A stretch of DNA of 64,000 nucleotides, from the NCBI RefSeq assembly GCF_004193175.1, contig NZ_SAUH01000001.1, positions 909,501-973,500 of the forward strand. Direction: 5' to 3'. The notes under the pieces are model-generated. The model saw only the letters and a program-made list of their open reading frames with translations. It was not told where the DNA came from and did not search any database. The stretch comes from Streptomyces sp. RFCAC02. Its GTDB lineage: Bacteria > Actinomycetota > Actinomycetes > Streptomycetales > Streptomycetaceae. Position numbers and translations under genes: made by a program. This document shows, piece after piece, positions 50,572-59,589 of the stretch (positions within the stretch are counted from its first letter, which is position 1; every line of letters begins with the position of its first letter).

Positions 50572-51329
50572 GAGGTACCGCCCTTGGTGTACTGCTCGTA
50601 GCCCTCGGCCTCGAGCTTGTCGGCCAGCTCCGCGCCACCGGACTCCACGACCCGGCCCGCGGCGAAGACGTGCACGTGGTCCGGCTTGATGTACCGGAGG
50701 ATGCGCGTGTAGTGGGTGATGAGGAGGGTGCCGACCTCGCCGGACTCGCGGACGCGGTTGACGCCCTCGGAGACGATCCGCAGCGCGTCGATGTCGAGGC
50801 CGGAGTCGGTCTCGTCGAGGATGGCGACCTTCGGCTTCAGCAGTTCGAGCTGGAGGATCTCGTGCCGCTTCTTCTCACCGCCGGAGAAGCCCTCGTTCAC
50901 GTTGCGCTCGGCGAACGAGGGGTCCATCTCCAGGCGCTCCATGGCCTCCTTGACCTCCTTGACCCAGGTGCGGAGCTTGGGAGCCTCGCCCCGGACGGCG
51001 GTCGCGGAGGTGCGCAGGAAGTTGGACACGGACACGCCGGGCACCTCGACCGGGTACTGCATGGCGAGGAAGACGCCGGCGCGCGCCCGCTCGTCCACGG
51101 ACATGGCGAGGACGTCCTCGCCGTCCAGCGTGACGGTGCCGCCGGTGACGGTGTACTTGGGGTGGCCGGCGAGCGAGTAGGCCAGGGTGGACTTGCCGGA
51201 GCCGTTCGGGCCCATGATGGCGTGTGTCTCGCCCTGCTTCACGGTCAGATCGACACCGCGCAGGATCTCGGTGGGGCCGCCCTCGGCCTCGACGGACACG
51301 TGCAGGTCGTGAATCTCAAGCGTTGCCAT
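50568..51329 (-). CDS. sufC: Fe-S assembly ATPase SufC
   Basis: The 253 aa ABC-type ATPase of the SufBCD scaffold has Walker A GPNGSGKST, a signature loop reading FSGGEKKRHEIL and Walker B AILDETDSGLD, as in SufC rather than transporters. It starts at ATG 51329, 7 nt after the Rieske gene. It drives conformational changes that expose the assembly site. Confidence 0.95.
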   Translation of the reverse strand: MATLEIHDLHVSVEAEGGPTEILRGVDLTVKQGETHAIMGPNGSGKSTLAYSLAGHPKYTVTGGTVTLDGEDVLAMSVDERARAGVFLAMQYPVEVPGVSVSNFLRTSATAVRGEAPKLRTWVKEVKEAMERLEMDPSFAERNVNEGFSGGEKKRHEILQLELLKPKVAILDETDSGLDIDALRIVSEGVNRVRESGEVGTLLITHYTRILRYIKPDHVHVFAAGRVVESGGAELADKLEAEGYEQYTKGGTS

Positions 51330-51336
51330 GGTGCCT

Positions 51337-51681
51337 TCAGGACTCCTGGGTGACGGAGACGAGCACGGCCGCGTCGGGGCCGTCTCCCTCGATCTTGACG
51401 GGGTAAACGGGGATGGGTCGGGTGGCGGGCAGCCCCGAGGGCTTGCCCGTGCGCAGGTCGAAACTGGAACCGTGCAGCCAGCACTCGATCTGGCAGTCCT
51501 CCACCTCGCCCTCGGAGAGCGAGACGTTCGCGTGGGAACAGATGTCGTTCACCGCGAAGACCTCGCCCTCGGTGCGGACGACGGCCACCGGGGTGCCGCC
51601 GACGTCCACACGCAGCGGGACGTCCGTCGCCAGGTCGCCCAGCGCGCAGGCCCGCACAAAGGGGTCGGTACCGGAACTCAT
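51337..51681 (-). CDS. Rieske-type ferredoxin within the suf operon
   Basis: The 114 aa protein has both halves of a Rieske [2Fe-2S] site: CSHANVSL (about residue 48) and CWLHGSSFD (about residue 67). It is related to ferredoxin components of non-heme oxygenases, but lies inside the suf operon, a position conserved in actinomycetes. It may be an electron donor or a client for cluster assembly. ATG 51681 overlaps the sufD stop as ATGA. Confidence 0.92.
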   Translation of the reverse strand: MSSGTDPFVRACALGDLATDVPLRVDVGGTPVAVVRTEGEVFAVNDICSHANVSLSEGEVEDCQIECWLHGSSFDLRTGKPSGLPATRPIPVYPVKIEGDGPDAAVLVSVTQES

Positions 51682-52859
51682 GCGATGGACGCCTCCAGTT
51701 CCTCCTGGAGCTTGGCGATCAGCCGCTCCTCGACGTCCGGGACGCCGATCTGCTGGACCAGCTCGGCGAAGAAGCCGCGCACGACCAGGCGCCGCGCCTC
51801 GTCGGCCGGGATGCCGCGGGCCATCAGGTAGAAGAGCTGCTCGTCCTCGAAGCGGCCGGTCGCCGAGGCGTGTCCGGCGCCGACGATCTCGCCGGTCTCG
51901 ATCTCCAGGTTCGGCACGGAGTCGACGCGCGCGCCGTCGGTGAGGACGAGGTTGCGGTTCAGCTCGTAGGTGTCGGTGCCGGTCGCTGCGGCGCGGATCA
52001 GGACGTCCCCGATCCACACGGCGTGCGCGGCGTCGCCCTGGAGGGCGCCCTTGTACGCGACGTTGCTGCGGCAGTTGGGCGCGTTGTGGTCGACGAGGAG
52101 GCGGTGCTCGTGGTGCTGCCCGTTGTCGGTGAAGTAGAGGCCGTACAGCTCGGCCTCGCCGCCGGGGCCGTCGAAGGAGATGTTCGGGTGGATGCGGACC
52201 AGGTCGCCGCCGAACGTCACCACGACCGACTTGAACGTCGCGTCCCGGCCGACCCGCACCGTGTGCTGCGAGCAGTGGACGGCGGTGTCCGCCCAGTCCT
52301 GGACGCTGACGAACGTGACCTTCGCGCCGTCGCCGACGAGGAACTCGACGTTCGCTGCGCGCACGGCGTCCCCGAGGTGGTCGGCGACGATCACGACCTC
52401 GGCGAACGCGCCGATCTCGAAGACGGTGTGCCCGAAGGTCGCGCCGCCCTCACCGGTCAGGACGATCCGCACCGGCTCGGTGAGCACGGCCTCGGCCGGC
52501 ACGCTCACCACCGTGGCCTTCTCGAAGGAGCTGAACGCCTGCGCCGCGACCCGGTCCACGGGCTTCCCGGCCTTCCCGACGCGCGGGTCGTCACGGCCCA
52601 CCGTGGTGGCGGTGACGCCCTCGGGCAGCGTCAGGTCCGACTTGATGGACCCGCCGCCGGCGGCGCTGCCGTCGTGCAGGCCGCGCAGCCGCTCCAGCGG
52701 CGTGAACCGCCACTCCTCCTCGCGGCCGCCCGGCACGGGGAAGTCCGCCACATCGTAGGACGGCGGGGCGCTCATCCGGGTCGCGACGGTGGACTCGGCG
52801 GCCACCGCGACCGACCCGCCCGCGCTGGCGCCGGCCGGAATACTCTGCGTATCGGCCAT
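51678..52859 (-). CDS. sufD: Fe-S cluster assembly protein SufD
   Basis: The 393 aa protein is a SufB/SufD-type beta-helix protein, with REEEWRFTPLERLRG near the N-terminus and the conserved NIEIETGE-like VPNLEIETGEIVGAGHAS and DEQLFYLMARGI near the end, including the His of GHAS. It pairs with SufB and SufC in the scaffold. ATG 52859 is chosen as family members start there; a GTG five codons upstream is possible. A hairpin lies in the 124-nt gap before it. Confidence 0.93.
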   Translation of the reverse strand: MADTQSIPAGASAGGSVAVAAESTVATRMSAPPSYDVADFPVPGGREEEWRFTPLERLRGLHDGSAAGGGSIKSDLTLPEGVTATTVGRDDPRVGKAGKPVDRVAAQAFSSFEKATVVSVPAEAVLTEPVRIVLTGEGGATFGHTVFEIGAFAEVVIVADHLGDAVRAANVEFLVGDGAKVTFVSVQDWADTAVHCSQHTVRVGRDATFKSVVVTFGGDLVRIHPNISFDGPGGEAELYGLYFTDNGQHHEHRLLVDHNAPNCRSNVAYKGALQGDAAHAVWIGDVLIRAAATGTDTYELNRNLVLTDGARVDSVPNLEIETGEIVGAGHASATGRFEDEQLFYLMARGIPADEARRLVVRGFFAELVQQIGVPDVEERLIAKLQEELEASIA

Positions 52860-52906
52860 GGGTGTCGTCGTGCTCACTCTCTTGATCGGCTCTGCTCTGG
52901 TCGGGC

Positions 52907-52940
52907 GGCCGCGCGGCACGGTGGGCCGTGCGGCGCGGCC
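52907..52940 (-). terminator. Hairpin between sufB and sufD
   Basis: An 8+6 bp stem with one G.G mismatch (52907-52921 with 52926-52940) and a TGGG loop interrupts the operon. It may tune the ratio of sufRB to downstream genes or protect a processed 3' end. Confidence 0.45.
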
Positions 52941-52983
52941 GCCGGGGGCTGCTCGCGCGCAGCGGGGGCGAAACGGTGCGGCG

Positions 52984-54405
52984 TCAGCCGACCGCGCCCT
53001 CCATCTGCAGCTCGATCAGCCGGTTGAGCTCCAGGGCGTACTCCATGGGCAGCTCCTTCGCGATCGGCTCGACGAAGCCGCGCACGATCATCGCCATGGC
53101 CTCGTCCTCGGACAGCCCGCGGCTCATCAGGTAGAAGAGCTGGTCGTCGCTGACCTTGGAGACGGTCGCCTCGTGGCCCATGGTCACGTCGTCCTCGCGG
53201 ACGTCGACGTACGGGTAGGTGTCGGAGCGGGAGACCGTGTCCACCAGGAGGGCGTCGCACAGCACGTTCGACTTGGAGCCGGCCGCGCCCTCGCTGATCT
53301 CGATCAGACCGCGGTAGGACGTGCGGCCGCCGCCGCGCGCCACCGACTTGGAGACGATGTTGGAGGACGTGCGGGGGGCCATGTGGACCATCTTGGCGCC
53401 CGCGTCCTGGTGCTGGCCCTCGCCGGCGAACGCGATGGACAGCGTCTCGCCCTTGGCGTGCTCGCCCATCAGGTAGATGGCGGGGTACTTCATGGTGACC
53501 TTGGAGCCGATGTTGCCGTCGACCCACTCCATGGTGGCGCCCTCGTACGCGACGGCGCGCTTGGTCACCAGGTTGTAGACGTTGTTGGACCAGTTCTGGA
53601 TGGTCGTGTAGCGGCAGCGGCCGCCCTTCTTCACGATGATCTCCACAACCGCGGAGTGCAGCGAGTCCGACTGGTAGATCGGCGCGGTGCAGCCCTCGAC
53701 GTAGTGGACGTACGCGTTCTCGTCGACGATGATCAGCGTCCGCTCGAACTGGCCCATGTTCTCCGTGTTGATGCGGAAGTAGGCCTGGAGCGGGATGTCG
53801 ACGTGCACGCCCGGCGGCACGTAGATGAACGACCCGCCGGACCACACGGCCGTGTTCAGCGCGGCGAACTTGTTGTCGCCGGGCGGGATGACCGTGCCGA
53901 AGTGCTCCTGGAACAGCTCCGGGTGCTCCTTCAGCGCCGTGTCGGTGTCGAGGAAGATGACACCCTGCCGCTCCAGGTCCTCGCGGATCTGGTGGTAGAC
54001 GACCTCCGACTCGTACTGCGCGGCGACACCGGCGACGAGCCGCTGCTTCTCCGCCTCGGGGATGCCGAGCTTGTCGTAGGTGTTCTTGATGTCCTCGGGC
54101 AGGTCCTCCCAGGACTGGGCCTGCTTCTCCGTGGACCGCACGAAGTACTTGATGTTGTCGAAGTCGATGCCGCTGAGGTCGGAGCCCCAGGTGGGCATGG
54201 GCTTCCTGCCGAAGAGCTTCAGGCCCTTCAGGCGCGTGTCGAGCATCCAGTCCGGCTCGGACTTCTTCCCGGAGATGTCCCGGACGACCGCCTCGGACAG
54301 GCCCCGCTTGGCGGCGGCGCCGGCCGCGTCGGAGTCGGCCCAGCCGTACTCGTACTTGCCCAGGCCCTCGAGTTCGGGGTGGGCAGTCTCCGTGGGGAGT
54401 GTCAT
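52984..54405 (-). CDS. sufB: Fe-S cluster assembly protein SufB
   Basis: The 473 aa protein is the main scaffold subunit, with the typical [52 protein letters not shown] (split over residues 245-265) and [12 protein letters not shown]. The assembly-site Cys in EGCTAP is present. ATG 54405 overlaps the sufR stop as ATGA (54402-54405). Confidence 0.95.
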   Translation of the reverse strand: MTLPTETAHPELEGLGKYEYGWADSDAAGAAAKRGLSEAVVRDISGKKSEPDWMLDTRLKGLKLFGRKPMPTWGSDLSGIDFDNIKYFVRSTEKQAQSWEDLPEDIKNTYDKLGIPEAEKQRLVAGVAAQYESEVVYHQIREDLERQGVIFLDTDTALKEHPELFQEHFGTVIPPGDNKFAALNTAVWSGGSFIYVPPGVHVDIPLQAYFRINTENMGQFERTLIIVDENAYVHYVEGCTAPIYQSDSLHSAVVEIIVKKGGRCRYTTIQNWSNNVYNLVTKRAVAYEGATMEWVDGNIGSKVTMKYPAIYLMGEHAKGETLSIAFAGEGQHQDAGAKMVHMAPRTSSNIVSKSVARGGGRTSYRGLIEISEGAAGSKSNVLCDALLVDTVSRSDTYPYVDVREDDVTMGHEATVSKVSDDQLFYLMSRGLSEDEAMAMIVRGFVEPIAKELPMEYALELNRLIELQMEGAVG

Positions 54406-55208
54406 GCGGGGTTCCTCCCGGCGATGCGTGCTGTTGCGGTGGTCTTGTCCGGTGTGGTCTCGCCCGGGGTGCCGCCGGTGGCGGTGCCGGGCACGAAGGT
54501 CGTGCAGACGCCGTCGCCGTGGGCGATGGTGGCGAGGCGCTGCACATGGCTGCCGAGCAGTTCCGAGAAGACCTCGGTCTCCGCGTCGCACAGCTGGGGG
54601 TACCGGGCGGCGGCGTGCGCCACCGGGCAGTGATGCTGGCACAGCTGCTCGCCGGTCCGCACATCCGTCCCGCGGCTGGCGGCCGCGTAGCCCTGGGCGG
54701 ACAGTGCCTCGGCGAGTGCCGCGACCCGGTCGCCCGGCGCGGCGCGCTCCACGTAGGGGCGGCAGCGCTCCGCCTGCTCGGCGGCGCGGGCACGGGCGAA
54801 CGCCAGGACGGCCGCCGCACCCCGCTCGCCGCCGCCGGCGGCGCGCTCGATCCAGCGCAGCGCCTCGACGGCCAGCTCGTCGTACGCCTGGTCGAACGCG
54901 TCCCTGCCGTCGTCGGTCAGCGCGAACGCCTTGGCGGGCCGGCCCCGGCCGCGCGAGCCGCGCGACCGCCGCTCGCGCGGCTCGACCAGACCTTCGGCGG
55001 CCAGGGTGTCCAGGTGCCGGCGGACGGCCGCCTGGGTGAGCCCGAGCCGGCCGGCCAGCTCGGCGGCGGTGGACGGGCCGTGGTCGCGGATGGAGCGGAC
55101 CACGCGCTGCCGCGTGCCGGAGGGTTCGTCGGCGGCCGGGGGCAGCCCCGCGTCACCGGTGGCTCGGGCGGCCACCGGCACGTCGTGCCGCTCGTTCCCC
55201 TTTTTCAC
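54402..55208 (-). CDS. sufR: Fe-S cluster-sensing repressor SufR
   Basis: The protein (about 268 aa) has a winged helix ([20 protein letters not shown], about residues 45-65) and three C-terminal cysteines that bind a [4Fe-4S] cluster ([11 protein letters not shown] and YPQLCDAE). When the cluster is present SufR represses suf; loss of the cluster derepresses it. A CAAC-N6-GTTG box overlaps the GTG at 55208. That start has no ribosome site and may be leaderless; GTG 55181 with GGGGAACGAG upstream is an alternative. Confidence 0.9.
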   Translation of the reverse strand: MKKGNERHDVPVAARATGDAGLPPAADEPSGTRQRVVRSIRDHGPSTAAELAGRLGLTQAAVRRHLDTLAAEGLVEPRERRSRGSRGRGRPAKAFALTDDGRDAFDQAYDELAVEALRWIERAAGGGERGAAAVLAFARARAAEQAERCRPYVERAAPGDRVAALAEALSAQGYAAASRGTDVRTGEQLCQHHCPVAHAAARYPQLCDAETEVFSELLGSHVQRLATIAHGDGVCTTFVPGTATGGTPGETTPDKTTATARIAGRNPA

Positions 55209-55221
55209 AACGCCATTGTTG
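55208..55221. promoter_or_regulatory. SufR operator CAAC-N6-GTTG
   Basis: CAAC (55208-55211), GCCATT and GTTG (55218-55221) exactly match the inverted repeat reported for SufR binding in cyanobacteria and, as I recall, in Streptomyces. It overlaps the sufR start, fitting autorepression of the whole operon. Confidence 0.75.
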
Positions 55222-55290
55222 CGGAATTCGGCCGGGCCGGGCAAGCCGCGTCCTGACCTGCCCGGATGGAGTGCGTCACGTAAGGCAGAC

Positions 55291-56300
55291 CTAACCTGTG
55301 ACGCCCCGCGGGGGCGCGGTCGAGCCCCGGCGCACCAGCGACGTCGGCAGCACCGTGTCCGCCGGCGTGTCCCCCGGCGCGGTCCCCGCCGCCCGCAGGA
55401 GCAGATCGACGGCCGCCCGGCCCGCCTCCGGCGTCGGCATCGCCACCGTCGTCAGCGCGGGGCTGCCGAGCCGGCCGGCCATCGTGTCGTCCACGCCCAC
55501 CACGCTCATGTCCCGCGGCACCCGCGCGCCCGCCGCGGCGAGGCCCTCGACGACGCCGAGGGCCATCAGGTCGTTGTACGCCACCACGGCCGTCGCGCCC
55601 GAGGCCAGCGCCGGGGCGGCGGCCAGACGGCCCCCTCGCGCGTCGGCGCGTTCGGTCCCCGTACGGCGAGGTCCACGCCGAGCCGCGCCGCCGCGCCCGC
55701 CGCGTGCCGCCGCATCTCGCCGCCCGTCCAGGACCCGCGCGGCCCGCCGAGCAGCACGATCCGGCGGTGCCCGAGATCCGCCAGGTGCGCGACGGCCGCC
55801 TCCGTGCCGCCGCCCACGTCCATCAGGACGGCCGGCAGGCCCGGCACGCTCCGGTTCACCAGGACGAGGGGCGGCGGGCCGGCCGCGAGGCGGGCGACCG
55901 CGTCGCCCGGCAGCCGGGGGCTGACCAGCAGCAGGCCGTCGACGCGCCGGGCGAGGGCGGTGACGACCTCCTCCTCCGTCGCCGGGTCCTCGTCGGTGTC
56001 GGCGACGAACACCTGGTAGCCGTGCTCGCGGGCGGACCGCTGCGCCGCCTTGATCAGCGGCGGGAAGAAGGGGTTCGCGATGTCGGGGACGATCACGGCC
56101 AGGTGCGAGGTGCGGCCGGTGGTCAGGGCGCGGGCGGTCTGGTTCGGCCGGTAGCCGAGGCGCGCGGCGGCGGCCAGCACGGCGTCCCTGGTGGCCGGGC
56201 GCAGCAGGTGCGGGGCGGAGAACGCGCGGGAGGCGGTCGCGGGGTGCACCCCGGCCGCGGCCGCCACGTCCCTGATGGTCACCGCGCCGCCGCGCCCCAT
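55291..56300 (-). pseudogene. Frameshifted LacI-family regulator
   Basis: From ATG 56300 the frame encodes a LacI HTH (VTIRDVAAAAGVHPATASRAF) and about 220 residues of periplasmic-binding-type domain. It is then thrown out of frame near 55631-55635, where the plus strand has five C. The other frame continues with the expected sequence (RLAAAPALASGATAVVAYNDL ... VVGVDDTMAGRLGSPALTTV) to 55291. Adding one G on the coding strand joins the two frames perfectly. It is a recent single-base deletion or a sequencing error in a homopolymer. An intact LacI-type operator lies just upstream. Confidence 0.8.
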
Positions 56301-56360
56301 GCGCGCACTCCCCTCGCCGGGTCCGGCGCCCCGCCGGCCGGTCATGATGCGAGACAGTAC

Positions 56361-56406
56361 TTGACGCGGCCGGGGGTTCCGGGCGACGGTCATGCAACCG
56401 GTTGCA
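56361..56406 (+). promoter_or_regulatory. Promoter and LacI-type operator upstream of Gfo/Idh gene
   Basis: TGCAACCGGTTGCA (56393-56406) is a perfect 14-bp palindrome with a central CG that fits the LacI/GalR consensus TGnAAnCGnTTnCA. A TTGACG -35 (56361-56366) with a weak GACGGT -10 (56385-56390, spacer 18) puts the start point inside the operator, the usual place for repression. Confidence 0.65.
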
Positions 56407-56450
56407 CAACCTGCCCGCACCACCCACCGCACCGCCCGGGAGAAGCACGG

Positions 56451-57779
56451 ATGTCACGCCGCTACGCCATCGTCGGCCTCGGTCACCGCTCGCAGATGTA
56501 CCTGGGGGCGCTCCTCGGCGACTGGAGCGACGCCGGGGAGATCGTCGCGTTCTGCGACACGAACCGCACCCGCATGGCCCACGCCAACGCCCGCGTCACC
56601 GCCACCGGACGCCCGGCCGTCCCCACGTTCGGCCCGGACGCCTTCCCCGCCGCCATCGAGCACGCCGACACGGTGATCGTCACCACCGTGGACGCCACCC
56701 ACGCCCGCTACGTGGTCGCCGCGCTCGACGCGGGCCGCGACGTCGTGGTGGAGAAGCCCCTGACCGTGGACGCCGAGGGCTGCGCCCGGATCGCCGAAGC
56801 GGCCGAACGCTCCGCCGGCCGGCTCGTCGTCACGTTCAACTACCGCTACGCCCCGCGCAACGCCGCCGTCCGCGAGCTGATCGCCGCGGGCCGCATCGGC
56901 GAGGTGACCGCCGTCCACTTCGAGTGGGTCCTGGACACGATGCACGGCGCCGACTACTTCCGCCGCTGGCACCGCCGCCGCGAGAACTCGGGCAGCCTCC
57001 TCGTCCACAAGTCCACCCACCACTTCGACCTGGTCAACTGGTGGCTCGGCACCCACCCCGAGCTGGTCTTCGCGCAGACCGGCCTGCGGTTCTACGGCGC
57101 GGGCAACGCGGGCGCCGCCCAGTCCGCCGGTCCCCGCCCGCCGCGTGCCCACGGCGCGCCGGGCCTCGGCACGGACCCGTTCCTCCTCGACATGGCGGCC
57201 GACCCGTACCTGAAGAGCCTCTACCTCGACGCCGAGCACGAGGACGGCTACATCCGCGACCAGGACGTCTTCACGGAGGGCGTGGACATCGACGACACCA
57301 TGTCCGTCCTGGTCCGCTACGGCAACCGCGCCACCCTCAGCTACTCCCTCACCGCCTACGCGCCGTGGGAGGGGTACCGCGTCATGTTCACCGGCACGCG
57401 CGGCCGTCTCGAACTGGACGTGTGCGAACGGTCCTGGACCCCGCCGCAGGCCGCGATCGACCCGTCGTTCACGGGCGCGGGGGGCGACGAGGGGATCTAC
57501 GAGCGCCTCACGCTGCACGAGCACTGGAAGCGGCCGGAGCGGGTGGAGATCCGGTCGGGCGACGGCGGTCACGGCGGCGGCGACGAACTGCTGATGAACG
57601 ACGTCTTCCACGGCGCCGCCGACGACCCGCTGGCCCGCCAGGCCGGTTTCCGCGACGGCATCCGCAGCGTCCTGACGGGCGTGGCCGCCGCCGAGTCGGC
57701 CCGCACCGGACAGCCCGTCCTCCTCACGCACGAGGGGACCCGCCTCGCCGCGCGGGCCGACCGGGGCGCGGGGGCCTGA
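56451..57779 (+). CDS. Gfo/Idh/MocA family oxidoreductase
   Basis: The 442 aa protein has a Rossmann motif (YAIVGLGHRSQMYLG) and the EKP motif VVEKPLTVD (about residue 103), followed by VTFNYRYAPR and a C-terminal substrate domain with HKSTHHFDLVNWWLG. The length and long insertion around residues 215-275 match sugar-acid or glycoside oxidoreductases of the family. It diverges from the lacI gene, with the operator in between, so it is likely the target. GGAGAAGCACGG precedes ATG 56451. Substrate unknown. Confidence 0.87.
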   Translation: MSRRYAIVGLGHRSQMYLGALLGDWSDAGEIVAFCDTNRTRMAHANARVTATGRPAVPTFGPDAFPAAIEHADTVIVTTVDATHARYVVAALDAGRDVVVEKPLTVDAEGCARIAEAAERSAGRLVVTFNYRYAPRNAAVRELIAAGRIGEVTAVHFEWVLDTMHGADYFRRWHRRRENSGSLLVHKSTHHFDLVNWWLGTHPELVFAQTGLRFYGAGNAGAAQSAGPRPPRAHGAPGLGTDPFLLDMAADPYLKSLYLDAEHEDGYIRDQDVFTEGVDIDDTMSVLVRYGNRATLSYSLTAYAPWEGYRVMFTGTRGRLELDVCERSWTPPQAAIDPSFTGAGGDEGIYERLTLHEHWKRPERVEIRSGDGGHGGGDELLMNDVFHGAADDPLARQAGFRDGIRSVLTGVAAAESARTGQPVLLTHEGTRLAARADRGAGA

Positions 57780-57814
57780 CCGCACCCGGCGCGGGCCGCG
57801 GGCGGCCGCCGACC

Positions 57815-57820
57815 TAGACT
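57815..57820 (+). promoter_or_regulatory. -10 box of a leaderless ABC transporter gene
   Basis: TAGACT lies 7 nt before ATG 57828, and no ribosome site is present between them, so the mRNA probably starts at the start codon. Confidence 0.55.
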
Positions 57821-57827
57821 CACCGGC

Positions 57828-58769
57828 ATGCAGTCCGCGAGAGCCGCCGCACCGGCCGTCGAGGTCACCGGCCTGGTGAAACGGTACGGGCGCACCACGG
57901 CGGTGGACGGCCTCGACCTGACCGTGCGCACCGGCACGGTGACCGCCGTCCTCGGCCCGAACGGCGCCGGGAAGACGACGACCGTCGAGTGCTGCGAGGG
58001 CTACCGCGCCCCCGACGCGGGGCGGGTGCGGGTCCTCGGCCTCGACCCGGTCGCCGACGCCGGCGCGCTGCGGCCCCGCGTCGGGGTGATGCTGCAGAAC
58101 GGCGGGATCTACCCGGGCGTGCGCGCCGGCGAGATCCTGCGCCACGTGGCCGGTCTGCACGCGCATCCGCTGGACGTCGGCGAGCTGACCGAGCGCCTCG
58201 GCCTCGGCGCCGCGGGCCGCACGCCGTACCGCAGGCTGTCCGGCGGGCAGCAGCAGCGGCTGGCCCTGGCGCTCGCGGTCGTGGGGCGGCCCGAGCTGGT
58301 GTTCCTCGACGAGCCGACGGCCGGCCTTGACCCGCAGGCGCGCCGCGCCACGTGGGAGCTGATCCGCGACCTGCGCGCCGACGGCGTGACGACCGTGCTG
58401 ACCACGCACTTCATGGACGAGGCCGAGGAGCTGTCCGACGAGGTCGCGATCGTGGACGGCGGGCGGGTCATCGCCACGGGTACGCCGGCCGGGCTCAGCC
58501 GGGGCGGCGGCACGGCGGACGTGCTGCGGTTCGAGGGCAGGCCCGGTCTCGACGTGGCGGCGCTGCGGGCGGCCCTGCCGGACGGCAGCGGCGTGTCGGA
58601 GCCCGCCCCGGGCAGCTACCGGGTCACGGGCGAGATCGGCCCGCACCTGCTCGCGACCGTCACCGCCTGGTGCGCGCAGCACGGCGTCATGCCGGACCGC
58701 ATCACCACCCGGCGGCACTCGCTGGAGGACGTCTTCCTCGAACTGACCGGCAAGGAGCTGCGGTCATGA
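57828..58769 (+). CDS. ABC-2 exporter ATP-binding protein
   Basis: The 313 aa protein has Walker A GPNGAGKTTT (about residue 45), the signature LSGGQQQRLALAL and Walker B LVFLDEPTAGLD, followed by a C-terminal extension of about 90 residues as in DrrA/CcmA-like exporters. It pairs with the ABC-2 permease whose ATG overlaps its stop (58766-58769). The gene lies beside ctaA, a position common in actinomycetes, which suggests a role in respiratory or membrane biogenesis rather than drug export. Confidence 0.9.
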   Translation: MQSARAAAPAVEVTGLVKRYGRTTAVDGLDLTVRTGTVTAVLGPNGAGKTTTVECCEGYRAPDAGRVRVLGLDPVADAGALRPRVGVMLQNGGIYPGVRAGEILRHVAGLHAHPLDVGELTERLGLGAAGRTPYRRLSGGQQQRLALALAVVGRPELVFLDEPTAGLDPQARRATWELIRDLRADGVTTVLTTHFMDEAEELSDEVAIVDGGRVIATGTPAGLSRGGGTADVLRFEGRPGLDVAALRAALPDGSGVSEPAPGSYRVTGEIGPHLLATVTAWCAQHGVMPDRITTRRHSLEDVFLELTGKELRS

Positions 58770-59536
58770 GCCGTTACGCGCCCAGGCCCGGGGCCGCCCC
58801 GGTGCCCCGCATGATCACGGCGCAGGCCGCCCTGGAGACCCGCATGCTGCTGCGGAACGGCGAGCAGCTCCTGCTGACGGCCGTCATCCCCACGCTGCTG
58901 CTGGTGCTCTTCAGCGCGGTGGAGATCGTGGACCTGCCGGGCGGGGACGACGGCGACCGGGTGGACTTCCTGGCGCCCGGCATCCTCGCGCTCGCCGTGC
59001 TGTCGACGGCGTTCACCAGCCAGGCCATCGCCACGGGGTACGAGCGGCGGTACGGCGTCCTGAAGCGGCTGGCGGCGTCCCCGCTCCCCCGCTGGGCGCT
59101 GATGTGCGGCAAGACGTGCGCCGTGCTGGTGACGCTCGTCCTGCAGAGCGTGCTGCTGTGCGCCGTGGCCTTCGCGCTGGGCTGGTCCCCGCACGGGAAC
59201 CCGCTGTCCGTCCTGCTCCTGATGGTGCTGGGCGCGGCGGGCTGCTCGGGGCTCGGCCTGCTGATGGCCGGGACGCTGCGTGCCGAGGCCACGCTCGCGG
59301 CGGCCAACCTGGTGTTCGTGCTGCTGGTGTTCTTCGGCGGCGTGATCGTCCCGCTCGACGACTTCCCCGACACCGTGGCCTCGCTGCTGCGGCTGCTGCC
59401 GGTGACGGCGCTGTCCGACGGGCTGCGGGACGTACTGCGCGACGGCGCGGGGATGCCGTGGGCGGACGCGGGGGTGCTGGCCGTGTGGGCCGTCGCCGCG
59501 CCGGCCGCCGCGGCGCGCTGGTTCCGCTGGGAGTGA
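58766..59536 (+). CDS. ABC-2 type transporter permease
   Basis: The 256 aa protein has six predicted membrane segments and the ABC-2 pattern (TAFTSQAIATGYERRYGVLKRL near residue 85, VFFGGVIVPLDDFP near residue 185). It is coupled to its ATPase by an ATGA overlap. The substrate is unknown. Confidence 0.9.
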   Translation: MSRYAPRPGAAPVPRMITAQAALETRMLLRNGEQLLLTAVIPTLLLVLFSAVEIVDLPGGDDGDRVDFLAPGILALAVLSTAFTSQAIATGYERRYGVLKRLAASPLPRWALMCGKTCAVLVTLVLQSVLLCAVAFALGWSPHGNPLSVLLLMVLGAAGCSGLGLLMAGTLRAEATLAAANLVFVLLVFFGGVIVPLDDFPDTVASLLRLLPVTALSDGLRDVLRDGAGMPWADAGVLAVWAVAAPAAAARWFRWE

Positions 59537-59577
59537 CGGCCCCCGGGGGCTCGTGAATCGGCGCACAAGCGGAGGCA

Positions 59578-59583
59578 TACGAT
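59578..59583 (+). promoter_or_regulatory. -10 box of leaderless ctaA
   Basis: TACGAT lies 6 nt before GTG 59590. The GAGG further upstream is too distant (14-15 nt) to serve as a ribosome site, so a leaderless transcript is likely. Confidence 0.5.
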
Positions 59584-59589
59584 GGGCGG

